Shown: positions 47,766-58,030, counted from the stretch's first letter. The stretch: 64,000 nucleotides of DNA from Cycas panzhihuaensis (GCA_023213395.1 CM041465.1:4278001-4342000), one strand, 5' to 3'. Numbers and translations: made by a program. Notes: generated by a model from the letters alone, not told the origin.

Positions 47766-49510
47766 AAGATTGTATTCTTCAGTTGGGCCTAGACTAAGTA
47801 TCCCCTAATGGCGATATGTTTCCTTTATTTCAAGTCTAGATCAAGGGATGAAAAAGCCTATGGGAACCTAAGGACCATCTTTTCCAACTCTTAAGAAGGA
47901 GTCTCTACCTTCTTGTGTCATTTGATTTGGATATTCATGTAATAACGAAAGGCTAGGATGCAAGGGAGGTACTAGAATCTACTAGGCTACATAACCAAGT
48001 AAAGGAGTTCCAAGTCTAAAATTACACTAATAATGTCTTTTGTGTCCTTCCTAGGGACTCCTTTACTTTTATTCTTTTGACTTTTTGGGTCTACTAAAAT
48101 AAAGGAAAGAGTAAAGTAATGGAATTCTTTTCTAGTTTTTTTTTTTTAATGGAAGCACAAAAAATAATAATGAGATGGCAAGATCTAACTACCTTATTTT
48201 CAAAATCAACTAAGAAAACAAATCACACATACTACTTTTTTTTTTTTTTTTTTTGAAACAAAAAACACCAAGATGAAAGAAATACTATCTTCTAGATATG
48301 CAAAACATATTTCTTTTCAAAAACCACAAAAAACATTAGTATGAAATGTAAATATTATGATATGCAATTCTATATACAACTTGATGAAAGCCAAAAATAA
48401 CATGCAATGTTTATAGGAAGATTTTCATTTTCATGTATATGTTATTTTCATTATTAAGAATGATTCAAATAGAAATGAGAGATTTTAGATGTGATTTCTT
48501 TTCAGTACTAAGAATGATATATAGGCCACAAAAGTCATATGCAATCAGCCATAATTGACATTCTTACAAGCAAATAATAGACTAGAATTATAAAGAGAAT
48601 CTATCACTCATGGAGTTTTTAAACACCATGGGATCCTTGAACCTCATATAAATTAATTGTTGTAACAATATATCATTCAAGTACACAAGTTCCTTCCTTA
48701 AATTGAGAGAAGATGAAGAAGATAAAATCAAGGAACACAACACTTAATAATTTTAGAAATCTTAAATCTAGTGATAAATTCTTGCCTCAAAATAACTATC
48801 TCCCTTCAAAATGATCAATCTTTCTCATTTTTTTCCTTAAAACAAGCATGAAAGAGGAAGAAAATTGAGAAGAACGAGTTCAATCAATAACCAAGAAAGA
48901 AGAAAAAAGTAAAACTGGATCTCTTGGGAAGCTTTGGCAGTTGAGAAGAATAGGAGAGAGTATCTATGTTTTATGGTGAAGAGATGGATCTTTCTTTACT
49001 ATAGACCATCCATTTCTTTCCCACAAAGGGCTAACCTTTCAACCAAGGCTTCCCAAGGACAAAACATGAATGAAGGTGTTTTAGTAGTCAAAAGGAGGAG
49101 AGTGGCAAATCTAGTCATAAGAAATCATTTAAAAAGTACTGAATCAAAGGGAAACTAGGGTTAAAAAAACCTTACCAAAGATATGAAGTCTAAAACAGAA
49201 AGTTCCAATAAACTAAGTACCTTAGGAAGCAGCAACAAGTCAAATTTGATAGCAATTAATTAGCAAATAGAGTTCTAGATCTCTTCTCTTGATTTTATTT
49301 CTCTATTCTTCAAGATAGACCTTAAAATTTCTAAGCAAAATCTCTCAATTACTCAAGAATCTCTCTAAAAAAATCCTAGCATCAAGCTTGTAACGTACCA
49401 ATGAAATCATCACCCTAGGGTTCTTTAGGGTCCTGGGCATGAATGGAGTTAGTTTACACTAAATCTAGGTGGCAACATACAAAATTAATGCATTGATTAA
49501 AATGAGAGTA

Positions 49511-49891
49511 TGATAGGATACCACTCCTTAATGATAATTGCACACCAATATAATAAGCAAATAACTCCAAAAGAGCACTTATATTGCAATACCCTTTGAG
49601 GGGGCAACCTCCCAATTACATGCAAATAACAATGATATTCAAGATATCCTACTCTAAGGATTACACAAATATATATATGTCTCTATGCTTACTACTCAAC
49701 CGCCTCCTTATGCATGTGGGATATTACATGAATATATATAGTGCTCAATGACCACTACACAACCTTCTACTTATGCATGTGGGATATTAAGAAAAGGGAA
49801 GAAGTAGAAGAAATAAAGATATAAGAGAGAGAAGAAGTACAAGATATAAGAGAATATAAGAGAAGGTAAGTTAGGGGTTGGATCCCTAACA
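49511..49891 (-). repeat. Chromovirus 3' LTR (left)
   Basis: 381 bp with perfect ends tg...ca and TSD on the left. A tatatatatgtc TATA-like stretch and AG-rich tail are shared with the other LTR. On the right it abuts the minus-strand polypurine tract. Confidence 0.95.
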
Positions 49892-49904
49892 AAGTCCCCC
49901 CCTT

Positions 49905-50060
49905 AAAAAAGCTTTGCCCTCAAAGCTTGGTGATCTCAGGGTGCTCTAGGACAAATTGTTCATTCTCCTAGGTTGCATCTTCTCGCGGAAGTTGTTTCCA
50001 TTTGATGAGATACTCAATGATTTGTCTGGATCATAGATGTCGAATTCTTCGGTCAATGAT
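49905..50060 (-). pseudogene. Chromodomain at the integrase C-terminus
   Basis: Minus strand from about 50060 reads IIDRRIRHL-stop-SRQIIEYLIKWKQLPREDAT-stop-ENEQFVLEHPEI. The YLIKWKxLP.EDATWE pattern is the chromodomain of plant chromoviruses, which recognises histone marks and steers integration into heterochromatin. Two stops are present, one replacing the Trp of TWE. Confidence 0.88.
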
Positions 50061-50993
50061 ACATTCTGGAATGAGTTGAAGTTGCCCCTCCTCGTTTAAT
50101 ATAGGTAATTCTGTTTGAACTTGTACTTGTTGCCTAATTACCTTCTTGAGACATGAAACATGAAAGACATTATGGATCCTTAATAGTGGTGGTAAGTCCA
50201 AGGCATATGCAACTTCACCAATCTTCTTAATAATTTTGTAAGGCCCATAAAATCGAGGTTGTAACTTATGTTTCCCATTCCGTTTGAGAGATTCCTGCTT
50301 ATACGGTTGCAATCGTAAGTATACCCAATCACCTGGTTGAAATGCTCGTTCACTTCGCCCTTTATCTGCCTGTTGTTTCATCCGATTTCGTGCAAGGTTC
50401 AAATTTTCCTTGAGTAACTTAAGAATATGTGTTATTTGTTGGATGTGGTCTTATTTGCTTGAACCTTAGAACGATTATGGCATAGTTTTTAAGTGTGGGT
50501 GGTTCATAGCCATATAATGCTTGGAGCAGTCATTCCTATTGATGCATGATAGGTTGTATTATACCACCATTACGCTAAAGGAAGCCAATGATGCCATCGC
50601 CTCGCTTATCTCGAGCATAACCAAGGTATCCTTCAAGGCACTTATTAACCACCTCGGTTTATCCATACATTTGTGGATGGTAGGTCGAGCTCATTGTCGA
50701 TTTAGTACCAAGTAGATGGAAGAGTTACTACAGAAGTTCTTGGTAAACTTGGGATCCCGATCACGACTATACATTTGGGCATCCGTGCAACTGTGTATAT
50801 CCTTTTAAAAGACCTCAGCAATTTGCTTTGCCTTATATGTGGCCTGAATGCCACAGAAATGAGCATATTTAGTTAGCCTATCAACAACCACCAGTATAGC
50901 ATCTTTTCCTTCTGACTTGGGCAGACCCACGATGAAGTCCATAGAAATTTCTTCCCATCGTTGATTTGGTATGGGAAGGGGTTGCGCAATCAC
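50031..50993 (-). pseudogene. Chromovirus integrase (broken)
   Basis: 50993-50805 carries RWEEISMDFIVGLPKSEGKD and VVDRLTKYAHF (first catalytic Asp in DFI). RDRDPKFTKNF lies near 50760, where the second catalytic Asp is expected. The Glu region is obscured by frameshifts. 50402-50031 is the C-terminal part (QADKGRSERAFQPGDWVYLR, LQPRFYGPYKI, VAYALDLPP, HNVFHVSCLKK), which leads into the chromodomain. At least one stop and one frameshift separate the pieces. Confidence 0.9.
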
Positions 50994-50999
50994 GGAGAC

Positions 51000-51665
51000 T
51001 TGATTGTTTACATCTTATGTCGTTGACAAACTTCACATGAGGAAACATATCTCTTTGCATCTCCTTTTGTCCCTTCAAAGAAAGACTGTTTTAAGCGGTG
51101 GTATGTTCGTAGGAACCCCGAGTGACCTATTGGAGGCATGTGCATCATGTAAAATTTGCTCCTTAAGGCTAGAGTGAGGGCATATATATATTTGATTCTT
51201 ATACCAGAGAATATTTGAAGACCATGTATAATGGGTTGAATGCCCTACTCCAGCTTGAAGGTCTTGAATGATCTGCTTTGTAAAGGAGTCCTCATCCCAT
51301 TCTTGCTTGGCGACTGTTATCCAAGAGGGATTGACTGTTGTGATAGAATATAGTGCAGAGTCTTCTTCCTTACGAGATAAAGCATCAGCAGCTATATTAT
51401 CCTTGCCTTTTTTATATATTATTTCAAAGTCAAAAGCTTGCATTTTGGTGACCCATTTTTGTTGTTCCTCAGATGATGTCCTTTGAGATAGGAAATATTT
51501 CAAGCTATCATGGTTTGTTTTAATTTGGAAATGTGTTCCCAATAAATATTGTCGCCATTTCCTAACTGCATGAAGAATTGCTAACATCTCCTTCTCATAG
51601 GTGGACTTGACTTGTTCCTTGAGTGTAAGTCGACGTTCAAAAGCCAAAGGTTTTCCTTCGTCCAT
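51000..51665 (-). pseudogene. Chromovirus RNase H and integrase zinc finger
   Basis: Frame 51665-51075. RNase H motifs: STYEKEMLAILHAVRKWRQY, KTNHDSLKYFLSQ (H and D in the usual positions), DNIAADALSRKEE (last catalytic Asp). Then the connection to the integrase N-terminal finger, ILHDAHAS...GVPTN. The front of RNase H (51770-51666), with the first Asp, is out of frame. The finger cysteines fall in a shifted frame. Confidence 0.9.
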
Positions 51666-51770
51666 TAAGATTGCTCAATGCCTTGCCCGATGCATCACAT
51701 TCAATGGTGAAGGTCTTTGTAAAGTCCGTGTTGCAAGGCCGGTGTGGTAGTTAAAGCCGACTTTAGGTGT

Positions 51771-52500
51771 TCAAATGCTTGAGGCCTTATCATTCCAATG
51801 AAAAGAATCCTTTTTTAACAAATTGATTAAAGGGGAAGCAATCCTTGCATAACCTTGAACAAACTTTCGATAATATCCTGTGATTCCTAAGAATCCACGA
51901 AGGCCCTTGATGTTTTTAGGTTTAGGCCAATTTGCAATAACTGCTATTTTCTTAGGATTCACCTTGACTCCTTCTTGAGAGATGATATGGCCCAAATATT
52001 CTATTTCAGTTTGCCCAAATTGACATTTTGATCTTTTTGCATAAAGCTGGTTGTCTGCAAGCACCTGTAATGCCTTATCAACATGCTGAAGATGGTCTTC
52101 CCACGTACGACTGAAGATCAAAATGTCATCAAAAAAGACTAATATGAACTTCCTTAAGTAAGGTCGAAAGAGTTTATTCATGAGTCCTTGAAAGGTGGAT
52201 GGAGCATTAGTCAAGCCAAATGGCATGACTAAAAATTCATAGTGACCTTCATGTGTACGAAATGCGCTTTTATGAACATCCTCTGCTTTGATCACGATTT
52301 GATGGTATCGTAGTAAGTCCAATGATGTGAAGAACATTGCTCCATGGAGTTCATCCAAGAGTTCATCAATGACTGGTATAGGAAATTTATCCTTGATGGT
52401 TATCTTATTAAGCTCACGGTAGTCTACACACATGCGAAATGAGCCATCCTTTTTTCTTACTAAAATCACTGGAGCAGAAAAAGTGCTTTTACTTTCCCTA
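51771..52500 (-). pseudogene. Chromovirus reverse transcriptase
   Basis: Frame 52469-51771: [32 protein letters not shown] (one residue shorter than the usual LDLRSGYHQI), [28 protein letters not shown] with both catalytic Asp, [17 protein letters not shown] and [13 protein letters not shown]. This 232-codon block is otherwise open. The N-terminal part (52854-52498; VVGSNPPCIRPYQIPTKEK) is in another frame. Confidence 0.93.
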
Positions 52501-52509
52501 ATAATACCA

Positions 52510-53593
52510 AAGATTAAGGAGTTCTTGAACTAGTCGTTCAATTTCATTCTTTTCTTTGGTAGGGATCTGGTATGGTCGAATACAAGGAGGATTACTTCCA
52601 ACTACCAAGTCAATGCTATGATCTTGGTCACGTACTGGGGGAAGACCTTGAGGAATATCTTGAAAGACGCGATTATTGCGGTGAAGTACCAATCTTAAGT
52701 CATTTGGTATACCATCATCTTGTAGAATGTCCCTTACATTGGAAGTTCTTGACCTTCTAGAGCATAACATTTGGCAATGATTCTGTACCACCCTTTTAAT
52801 AAGCCTCTCTATACGGTGTGGTGATGATTTGGGTCGGTGGAGGAATGATCCCATTCAATTGATAGTCAATTCCTTGAGTAAATCGGATCAAGAGCTCTTG
52901 CATATTTAGTTGAATGGTCCCTAGTGGTTTGAGCCATTGTACCCCTAATACAACATCAACTCCTCCAACAGGAATGGCATACATAGAAGTGGAGAGGTGA
53001 TAGTCACCCATTTGCAACTTGATATTGTGACATTTTCCCCCACAAGCGAGTGTCCCTCCATTAGCCACCATAACCTGAAAATTTTTGACAGGATATGGAA
53101 AACAGTTGAGTTCTTCAGCAAGTTTTCAATTAATGAAATTATGGGTGCTCCCAGAATCTATGAGGACAACCACCTTCCTTTTCTTAATGTACCCAATAAG
53201 TTTGAGTGTCTGAGGGGCTGCAATTCCAGCTAGGGCATGCACAGATATAGTAGCAATATCTTCTTCTTCCTCCTCGTGGGTCACAATCATTATTTTACGC
53301 TCTAATGAGGCTTCTTCTACTGGTTCCTCATCTTGAACATCCTCAATTATAAATAAGCGTCGTTCAGGACACTTATGGTCTTTATTCCACTTTTGGTTAC
53401 AACGAAAACATAACCCTTTCAATTGTTTCTCATCCATCTCTTGGGAAGTCATTCGTCGTACACCAGGAACCTGAAATTGTGGTCGCTTTTCTGGAAATGT
53501 TCTTTGGGGGGGTCGGGATGCCTTATTTTTTGCTTCAATGTGTCGAGCAAAATTAATAGTTGTAGAGATGTTATCAGGTTTTAAGAGTCGCAA
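52510..53593 (-). pseudogene. Chromovirus zinc knuckle and protease (broken)
   Basis: 53593-53126 contains the gag C-terminus with a zinc knuckle, CFRCNQKWNKDHKC (about 53410-53370), and the protease active site VLIDSGSTHNFIN (about 53165-53127), with the DSG triad intact. A stop follows at once. 53071-52796 carries the rest (GDYHLSTSMYAIPVGG, VVLGVQWLKPLGTI). A shift near 52800-52850 separates protease from RT. The protease would cut the Gag-Pol polyprotein. Confidence 0.9.
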
Positions 53594-54240
53594 CTCATGT
53601 CTGATGTCATCTCGTAACCCACCAATGTATAGCTCAAGTAATTTATCCTGACAAAGACCGTCAACCCTTGTGGAGAGACGTTGGTATTCTGCTATATAAG
53701 CTGAAACAGTCCCCTCCTATCTAACTTTAGCTAACTGGTTAAAGTGGTCTTGATCCGAATCTTGTCATCATATTGAGCTATAAGATCCTTGACAAAACCC
53801 TCCCATTGATAACTAAGCCCACCAATTGTTTTCATGACCCAGTGGTACCATTGGTAGGGTTCAGTTTCCATGTGTAAAGAAGCAAGAGGGATCTTCTTAT
53901 CTGCTGGAACTTGATGAAAAGAAAAGTATTGTTCCATTTGAGTGATCCACGTGTGTACATCTGTGCCATTGAACTTCTTGATTTCTACCTTAGGTAGGAA
54001 GTTTGGACGAAAGCGCCTACCATCATTACCTTCATCTTCTTTAGCGAAGTGTCCCCCACCTATGTGAGTAGTATCATCAAGATCACTCTTTTCTTCCTTA
54101 AGAGGTTTCATGGATGTGAGCTCTAGCATTCGCTTCAAATTTTCATTGAAGTCATTCTGGATTTGTAATATATCTTCTCGAAGTTGTGAAACAGCATCAT
54201 TGAGATCTTGGGTCCAACTTGGGTTCATCTTAGGGGCCAT
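53594..54240 (-). pseudogene. Chromovirus gag (broken)
   Basis: ATG at 54240 (MAPKMNPSWTQDLNDAVSQL; MAP is shared with gypsy A). A predicted coiled segment (EDILQIQNDFNENLKRML) is followed by the capsid domain: KVEIKKFNGTDVHTWITQME, QYFSFHQVPADKKIPLASLH, YQWYHWV. The frame shifts near 53740 and a stop follows near 53717, after which YIAEYQRLSTRV and LELYIGGLRDDIRHEL continue into the zinc-knuckle frame. Confidence 0.92.
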
Positions 54241-55133
54241 TAGTCCACAAGACCTAAGTTGGAAACTTGGTTGGTAAATGTGTTGAAAAGGATTTGAGGG
54301 GTGTCTATAGTATTATCCCCAATATGGATTTTTTTTTTTTTTTTTTGCTTTTGCTTTTTGCTTTTTACTTTTTACTTTTGCTTTTGCTTTTGCTTTTTGC
54401 TTTTTGCTTTTTGGGCCTTTGGTTGGTGACACTATGTGTGCAAGACCGATGATGATGGCTAGAGACACTCGATTTAACAAATAGATGATGACTGACCGAC
54501 TAAGTGCGCACAACCCACTAATAGACTGACTAGGTACACTAGGTATGGGCTTGTCTGGTTTGTAGGCCCTCCGATATACTTATCCTAGACGTAAATAATA
54601 TCAACTTACAGAGGCAAACGCTCTACTCTGTAGTTGTACTACCCCGTCTCTAGGGTATGTGGAGAGTAACTTCCCGGGGCTAACCGCTTACCGGTGCACT
54701 ACAAATTGCAGACGATCAATAGGTTTCCTATGGTTACCTATACTAGGAAGGCCTATCTAGGGGGTCCTCCTATATACCCGCAGGTACGTGGAGGCACAAT
54801 TCCGTAGCCGAGTTCTGTCTAAGGCTTGATTCAGGAGTGTGATCTCGGTCCTTCACGCAAGGGATGGAGGAGCCACAATGCACTTCGCCCAAAGCAGCAT
54901 CCTCGTGATATTTATAGACCCCAAGACAGGTCTCTATCTAAATGCAAAAGAGAAGCGCGGTGGCGATGTTAGGGTAGCCCGATTGCGATGTTATCTACCC
55001 CCAAAAAGCAAAGTAACTAAATGGAAATCAAATGAGAATAGGTACTAATGAGAGAAAAAAAATGATGGAAAAAATTGATTATTTAGTACCTTGACTCTCC
55101 CACAAGGAATGGATCGACCGCTCTGATACCACT
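54241..55133 (-). other. Chromovirus leader with TTTTTGC microsatellite and PBS
   Basis: Non-coding leader. 54329-54413 is a run of T followed by repeated ttttgc/tttttgc/tttttac units, which on the minus strand encode only a meaningless Lys/Ala-rich frame. 54560-54830 is more GC-rich and matches the leader of element D (6640-6960). The PBS complement ctctgatacca lies at 55121-55131 next to the LTR. The open frames in the leader are not genes. Confidence 0.75.
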
Positions 55134-55514
55134 TGATAGGATACCACTCCTTAATGATAATTGCACACCAATATAATAAGCAAATAACTCCAAAAGAGCA
55201 CTTATATTGCAATACCCTTCGAGGGGGCAACCTCCCAATTACATGCAAATAACAATGATATTCAAGATATCCTACTCTAAGGATTACACAAATATATATA
55301 TGTCTCTATGCTTACTACTCAACCGCCTCCTTATGCATGTGGGGTATTACATGAATATATATAGTGCTCAATGACCACTACACAACCTTCTACTTATGCA
55401 TGTGGGATATTAAGAAAAGGGAAGAAGTAGAAGAAATAAAGATATAAGAGAGAGAAGAAGTACAAGATATAAGAGAATATAAGAGAAGGTAAGTTAGGGG
55501 TTGGATCCCTAACA
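55134..55514 (-). repeat. Chromovirus 5' LTR (right)
   Basis: 381 bp, matching the left LTR except at about two sites (c for t near 55210, g for a near 55344). Followed by the TSD gagta. Confidence 0.95.
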
Positions 55515-56048
55515 GAGTAAAAAGTGTGACCATTCATGTTTTATTAACAACCAAAAATGTGACTTTATTAATAAAACATGATCAATCACATTTTTGGCAG
55601 GACAAAAAATGTGATAAGTTAGGAAGTAAAAATTATCTATTAAAAATTTAAAATTAAAATTTTATTAAAATATCTAAAAGAGAAGCCCAAAAGGGGTGAA
55701 AGCTATAAGCACAAGCCTAGAAATCATAAAATTAAAAGATGATTTAAAGATAAAATCAAAAGAAAAAAACAAAATGAGAAAATGTTTTAAAGAAAAAAAA
55801 GTGAGTTAAAATGATCACAAAGGTGAGATTTTATTGTTATAGTTTTCATTCATAGGCAAGTAATGAAACATAATAGTACAATCATCATCAGTCAACATAA
55901 ACCATCAACTAAAATTAATATCACATACCATCAAAACATGGCCTAAACAACATAAAACAAGCCTCAAATAATCATGTCAAATGTAATCAAGTAAAAATAT
56001 TTATTCAAGAGCATGAAGGTCAATTGAGGGCCAAGCTTTGGTGAAACA

Positions 56049-56213
56049 ACATCTAATGTAATATTATCTTGTAATGCATCTTTTTTATTAATGAAGTATG
56101 ACTACTTTGGAGTTTTTTGATCAATTTATTCTCTCTCTTCTTTATTACCTATTTACTGTGCATGTGTGAGATTCAAGTTAGGGTTGATATTGAAACTAAT
56201 TCTTAGCCTTTTA
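56049..56213 (+). repeat. Copia A 3' LTR, last piece
   Basis: Matches the end of the 5' LTR at about 20650-20809 (attaatgaagtatgactact, ttggagttttt, tttactgtgcatg, actaattcttagcct). It is separated from its other parts by the Tat element. TSD ggtaa follows at 56214. Confidence 0.88.
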
Positions 56214-56218
56214 GGTAA

Positions 56219-56865
56219 AATATCTTTCAAGCCTTAAGTATATCATTCAACATGAATTCTACTTATCAACCCCAAATGAATAGCCAATCAGAAGTTTTTG
56301 ACAAACTATTAAAAACAAACTTACTTTTTTATACTTTTGAAAATCATACAAGATGGTCATCATGGCAAGCCCTAGAAGAATATTGGTATAATTCACCAAA
56401 CCACGCATCTAAAGGGATATCCTTATTCATGGCCCTTTATGGGTACCTACTATGATCCTACCATATGCTAGCAGCCAACCTTTGCATTATGATAGTATAA
56501 TAAAAACTCTAACATATGGACCAAATTCTAAATACTCTTAAGCAAAACCTAGTTATGGCCCAAAATCAAATGAAGCAATTAATAAACTACCATCATTCAG
56601 ATCACTCCTTTAACATTGGTGATCTTGTGATCCTATGCCTTTAACCATATAAACAATAATTTCTCAAACATCATAAGAACCATAAGCTCAGTCCTCATTA
56701 CTATGGCACTTATAAAATCCTCTAGCATATCGATGAAGTAGCCTTTACTTTGGAACTCCTTCCCAATATCAAGATTCATAATGCATTCTATATTTCCCAT
56801 CTCAAGAAATATCTTGATAAGAGCATGATCACACAAATAGTCCTACTCATCCTAGATGAAGAATG
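56219..56865 (+). pseudogene. Gypsy A integrase, C-terminal part
   Basis: Continues the integrase cut at 20402. Joined across the insertion the frame passes from TNLFW into NSTYQPQMNSQSEVFDKLL (catalytic Glu in the SEV position). Then LEEYWYNSPNHASKGISLF and ALYGY (56360-56450), and after a frameshift SFNIGDLVIL (about 56610), HHKNHKLSPHYYGTYKI, DEVAFTLELLPNIKIHN and AFYISHLKKYL (56735-56815). This is the SH3-like C-terminal domain. No chromodomain follows. Confidence 0.85.
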
Positions 56866-57345
56866 TGTGACTTGCCATTACAACAAAAGGGTTTGCCTAC
56901 CAATTTCATACTGTGTAGAGAGAATGAGTCCCATTGAGAGACAAACACCATCTAGCACATATAGGGATTTGAACCTTGAACCTGGGCTCTGATACCACTT
57001 GTGACTTACTATTACACCAAATTCATATGGGTGATTTGGGAAGATGACTCCTTGGTAAGTGAACCATCCATAGTCTAACACTTTAGTCAATGCCTTCCCT
57101 TTGTCAATTGAAGGTAGAGAGGATGATTCTTCTATAATGGCTTTGTCTTTATCAACTCTCATTATTCCCCTAGAATGCATCCTAATTAATAGACAATGTC
57201 ATCTCTAGAATAGGATAATTACTAAGTAATTGATATAGTGGGTTAGTTGTAAACTAGATGAGGTGACTTAGAAATTACTAGATTTTATAAAGCAACATTT
57301 ACATCTCCTTTGCTTTGGGCACTCAGCATCTCAAGGGAGAGGACA
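56866..57345 (-). mobile_element. Remnant with minus-strand PBS and LTR end (possible TRIM or deleted element)
   Basis: ggctctgataccact at 56985-56999 is the complement of an initiator-Met PBS, and an LTR-like end tgtgacttactattac starts at 57000. A similar end, tgtgacttgccattac, lies 130 bp to the left at 56866. So an element on the minus strand may have lost almost all of its interior, or this may be a very short non-autonomous element. The 100-codon frame 56878-57180 reads through the PBS and is not a gene. The segment lies between integrase and 3' LTR of gypsy A. A purine-rich tract of A (aagggagagga) is at 57333-57343. Confidence 0.45.
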
Positions 57346-57733
57346 TGTTACATGACCACATACAACTAGTAGAACCAAGATACCAACACCCATATTTAAG
57401 ATACTAAGAGGTTAAGTGCTAATCATTAACTTTTATATATAGGTTATTAAATCCACTAATGAAATGCAAGATTGTTTGGCCTGCTAATAGGATTATAGGG
57501 GAAAGGATCTCTTTTATTTATTTAAAGGTCATAGATTATAAAGGAAAGTTGATGTGTAATAATTTTCTCATGAGAGATTGGTACTCTTTAGTTCTCTTTT
57601 ATGTCTATTTAAGCTCTTTGGTATACTTCACTTATGTATTTGGTTTTCATTAATAATATAAGTGTTGTAATTTCCTTCTTATCTTTACACTATCAATTTT
57701 GAGTGTGAGCAAAAGTGGAATAGTCATATCCTA
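57346..57733 (+). repeat. Gypsy A 3' LTR
   Basis: 388 bp from tgttacatgaccac to catatccta, matching 14930-15312 and the other tandem copies. It is preceded by a polypurine tract and followed by attat, the tentative TSD. Confidence 0.78.
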
Positions 57734-57738
57734 ATTAT

Positions 57739-58030
57739 GTTATTAGTGGTAACCTAATCTCAAATCAATCTTAGCAAACAACTTAGCACATTTCATCTGA
57801 TCAAATACATCTTGATTTAAGTAGGGGATATTTGTCTTTCTATCATAATCTTATTTAATTATCTATAATGTATACACAATCTTAAAGTTTTATTCTTCTT
57901 CTTAATGAATAAAATCAGGGCTCCCCAAGACAAGGCATTCATCCTAATAAAGCCTTTATCTAGTAGATCCTATAGTTATATTTTTAGCTCTACTGGCTTT
58001 AGTATAGCTAAGTGATGGGGCACTTTAAAG
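57739..58030 (-). pseudogene. Gypsy C reverse transcriptase, N-terminal part
   Basis: Minus-strand: DLLDKGFIRMNALSWGALIL then FIKKKNKTLRLCIHYR-stop-LNKIMI and, at 57770-57745, LFAKIDLRLGYH. These are the first RT motifs (fingers and the first catalytic Asp region, LDLRSGYHQ). The frame ends at the 3' LTR of gypsy A, so A appears to have inserted in this RT. The remaining RT is not found on the other side of A. Confidence 0.75.

Larger units (their letters stand above)
49511..55514 (-). mobile_element. Young chromovirus (Ty3/gypsy), complete LTR-to-LTR
   Basis: 6004 bp. LTRs 49511-49891 and 55134-55514 are both 381 bp, begin tgataggatacc, end ccctaaca, and differ at about two sites by eye (near 49589 and 49722). 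TSD gagta at 49506-49510 and 55515-55519. PBS of initiator-Met type at 55115-55132; polypurine tract aaggggggg on the minus strand at 49894-49903. Order on the minus strand: gag, zinc knuckle, protease, RT, RNase H, integrase, chromodomain. The small size and LTR recall the Reina-like group, but the lineage is not proven. The coding region is broken in several places despite the young LTRs. Confidence 0.95.
34739..56048 (-). mobile_element. Tat/Ogre-like Ty3/gypsy element with ~2.3-kb LTRs
   Basis: Two direct repeats, 34739-39603 and 47775-56048, reduce to ~2.3 kb each once the LINE and the chromovirus are removed. They begin tgcttt/ttcttc and end gaaaca. Minus orientation is shown by a polypurine tract (aaggggg on the minus strand) at 39604-39614, and by a PBS at 47746-47765 that on the minus strand reads TTTAGCAACTATACTAGGGA. 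That matches 15 of 20 positions of the Arg-tRNA-type PBS I recall for Ogre elements; all differences are A for G or C. Minus-strand gag and RNase H fragments lie inside. Own length about 12 kb. No clear TSD (tagcg versus acatc). It interrupts the 3' LTR of copia A. Confidence 0.78.
47775..56048 (-). repeat. Tat element right (5') LTR, split by a chromovirus
   Basis: Pieces 47775-49510 and 55520-56048 match the left LTR. The target gagta of the chromovirus is at the junction. A poly(T) run of about 22 lies at 48236-48254. The 74-codon frame at 48934-49158 lies in LTR sequence and has no similarity. After 56048 the last piece of the copia A 3' LTR begins. Confidence 0.85.
20403..56213 (+). mobile_element. 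Copia A: Ty1/copia element hosting most nested insertions
   Basis: 5' LTR 20403-20809, PBS at 20812, gag, integrase, remnant RT and RNase H, polypurine tract (taagggaggg, 32151-32160), and a 3' LTR in three pieces (32161-32204, 34494-34738, 56049-56213). The pieces rejoin to match the 5' LTR. TSD ggtaa at 20398-20402 and 56214-56218. Without its own insertions it is about 6.4 kb. It was inserted into the integrase of gypsy A. Confidence 0.9.
14930..57733 (+). mobile_element. Gypsy A: Ty3/gypsy element split by a 35.8-kb nested insertion
   Basis: Plus-strand LTR element with 5' LTR (14930-15312), PBS, leader, gag, protease, reverse transcriptase, RNase H and integrase up to 20402. After the nested insertion 20403-56213 (plus its TSD) the integrase continues from 56219, followed by the 3' LTR at 57346-57733. 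Removing the insertion leaves about 7 kb, a normal size for this superfamily. The two LTRs are roughly three quarters to four fifths identical by eye, so A is the oldest resolvable layer. A 5-bp attat at 14925-14929 and 57734-57738 is a tentative TSD. Gag and protease resemble those of the chromovirus at 49.5-55.5 kb. No chromodomain is recognisable after the integrase. Confidence 0.8.

Noticed and set aside
54313-54513. Lys/Ala-rich minus-strand frame
   Set aside because: Direct translation of the TTTTTGC microsatellite in the chromovirus leader.
55121-55131. Matches to initiator-Met tRNA as a possible tRNA gene
   Set aside because: Only the 3' acceptor complement is present, next to LTR ends. 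These are primer-binding sites, here and at 3532, 20812, 26064, 56985, 60391 and 63238.
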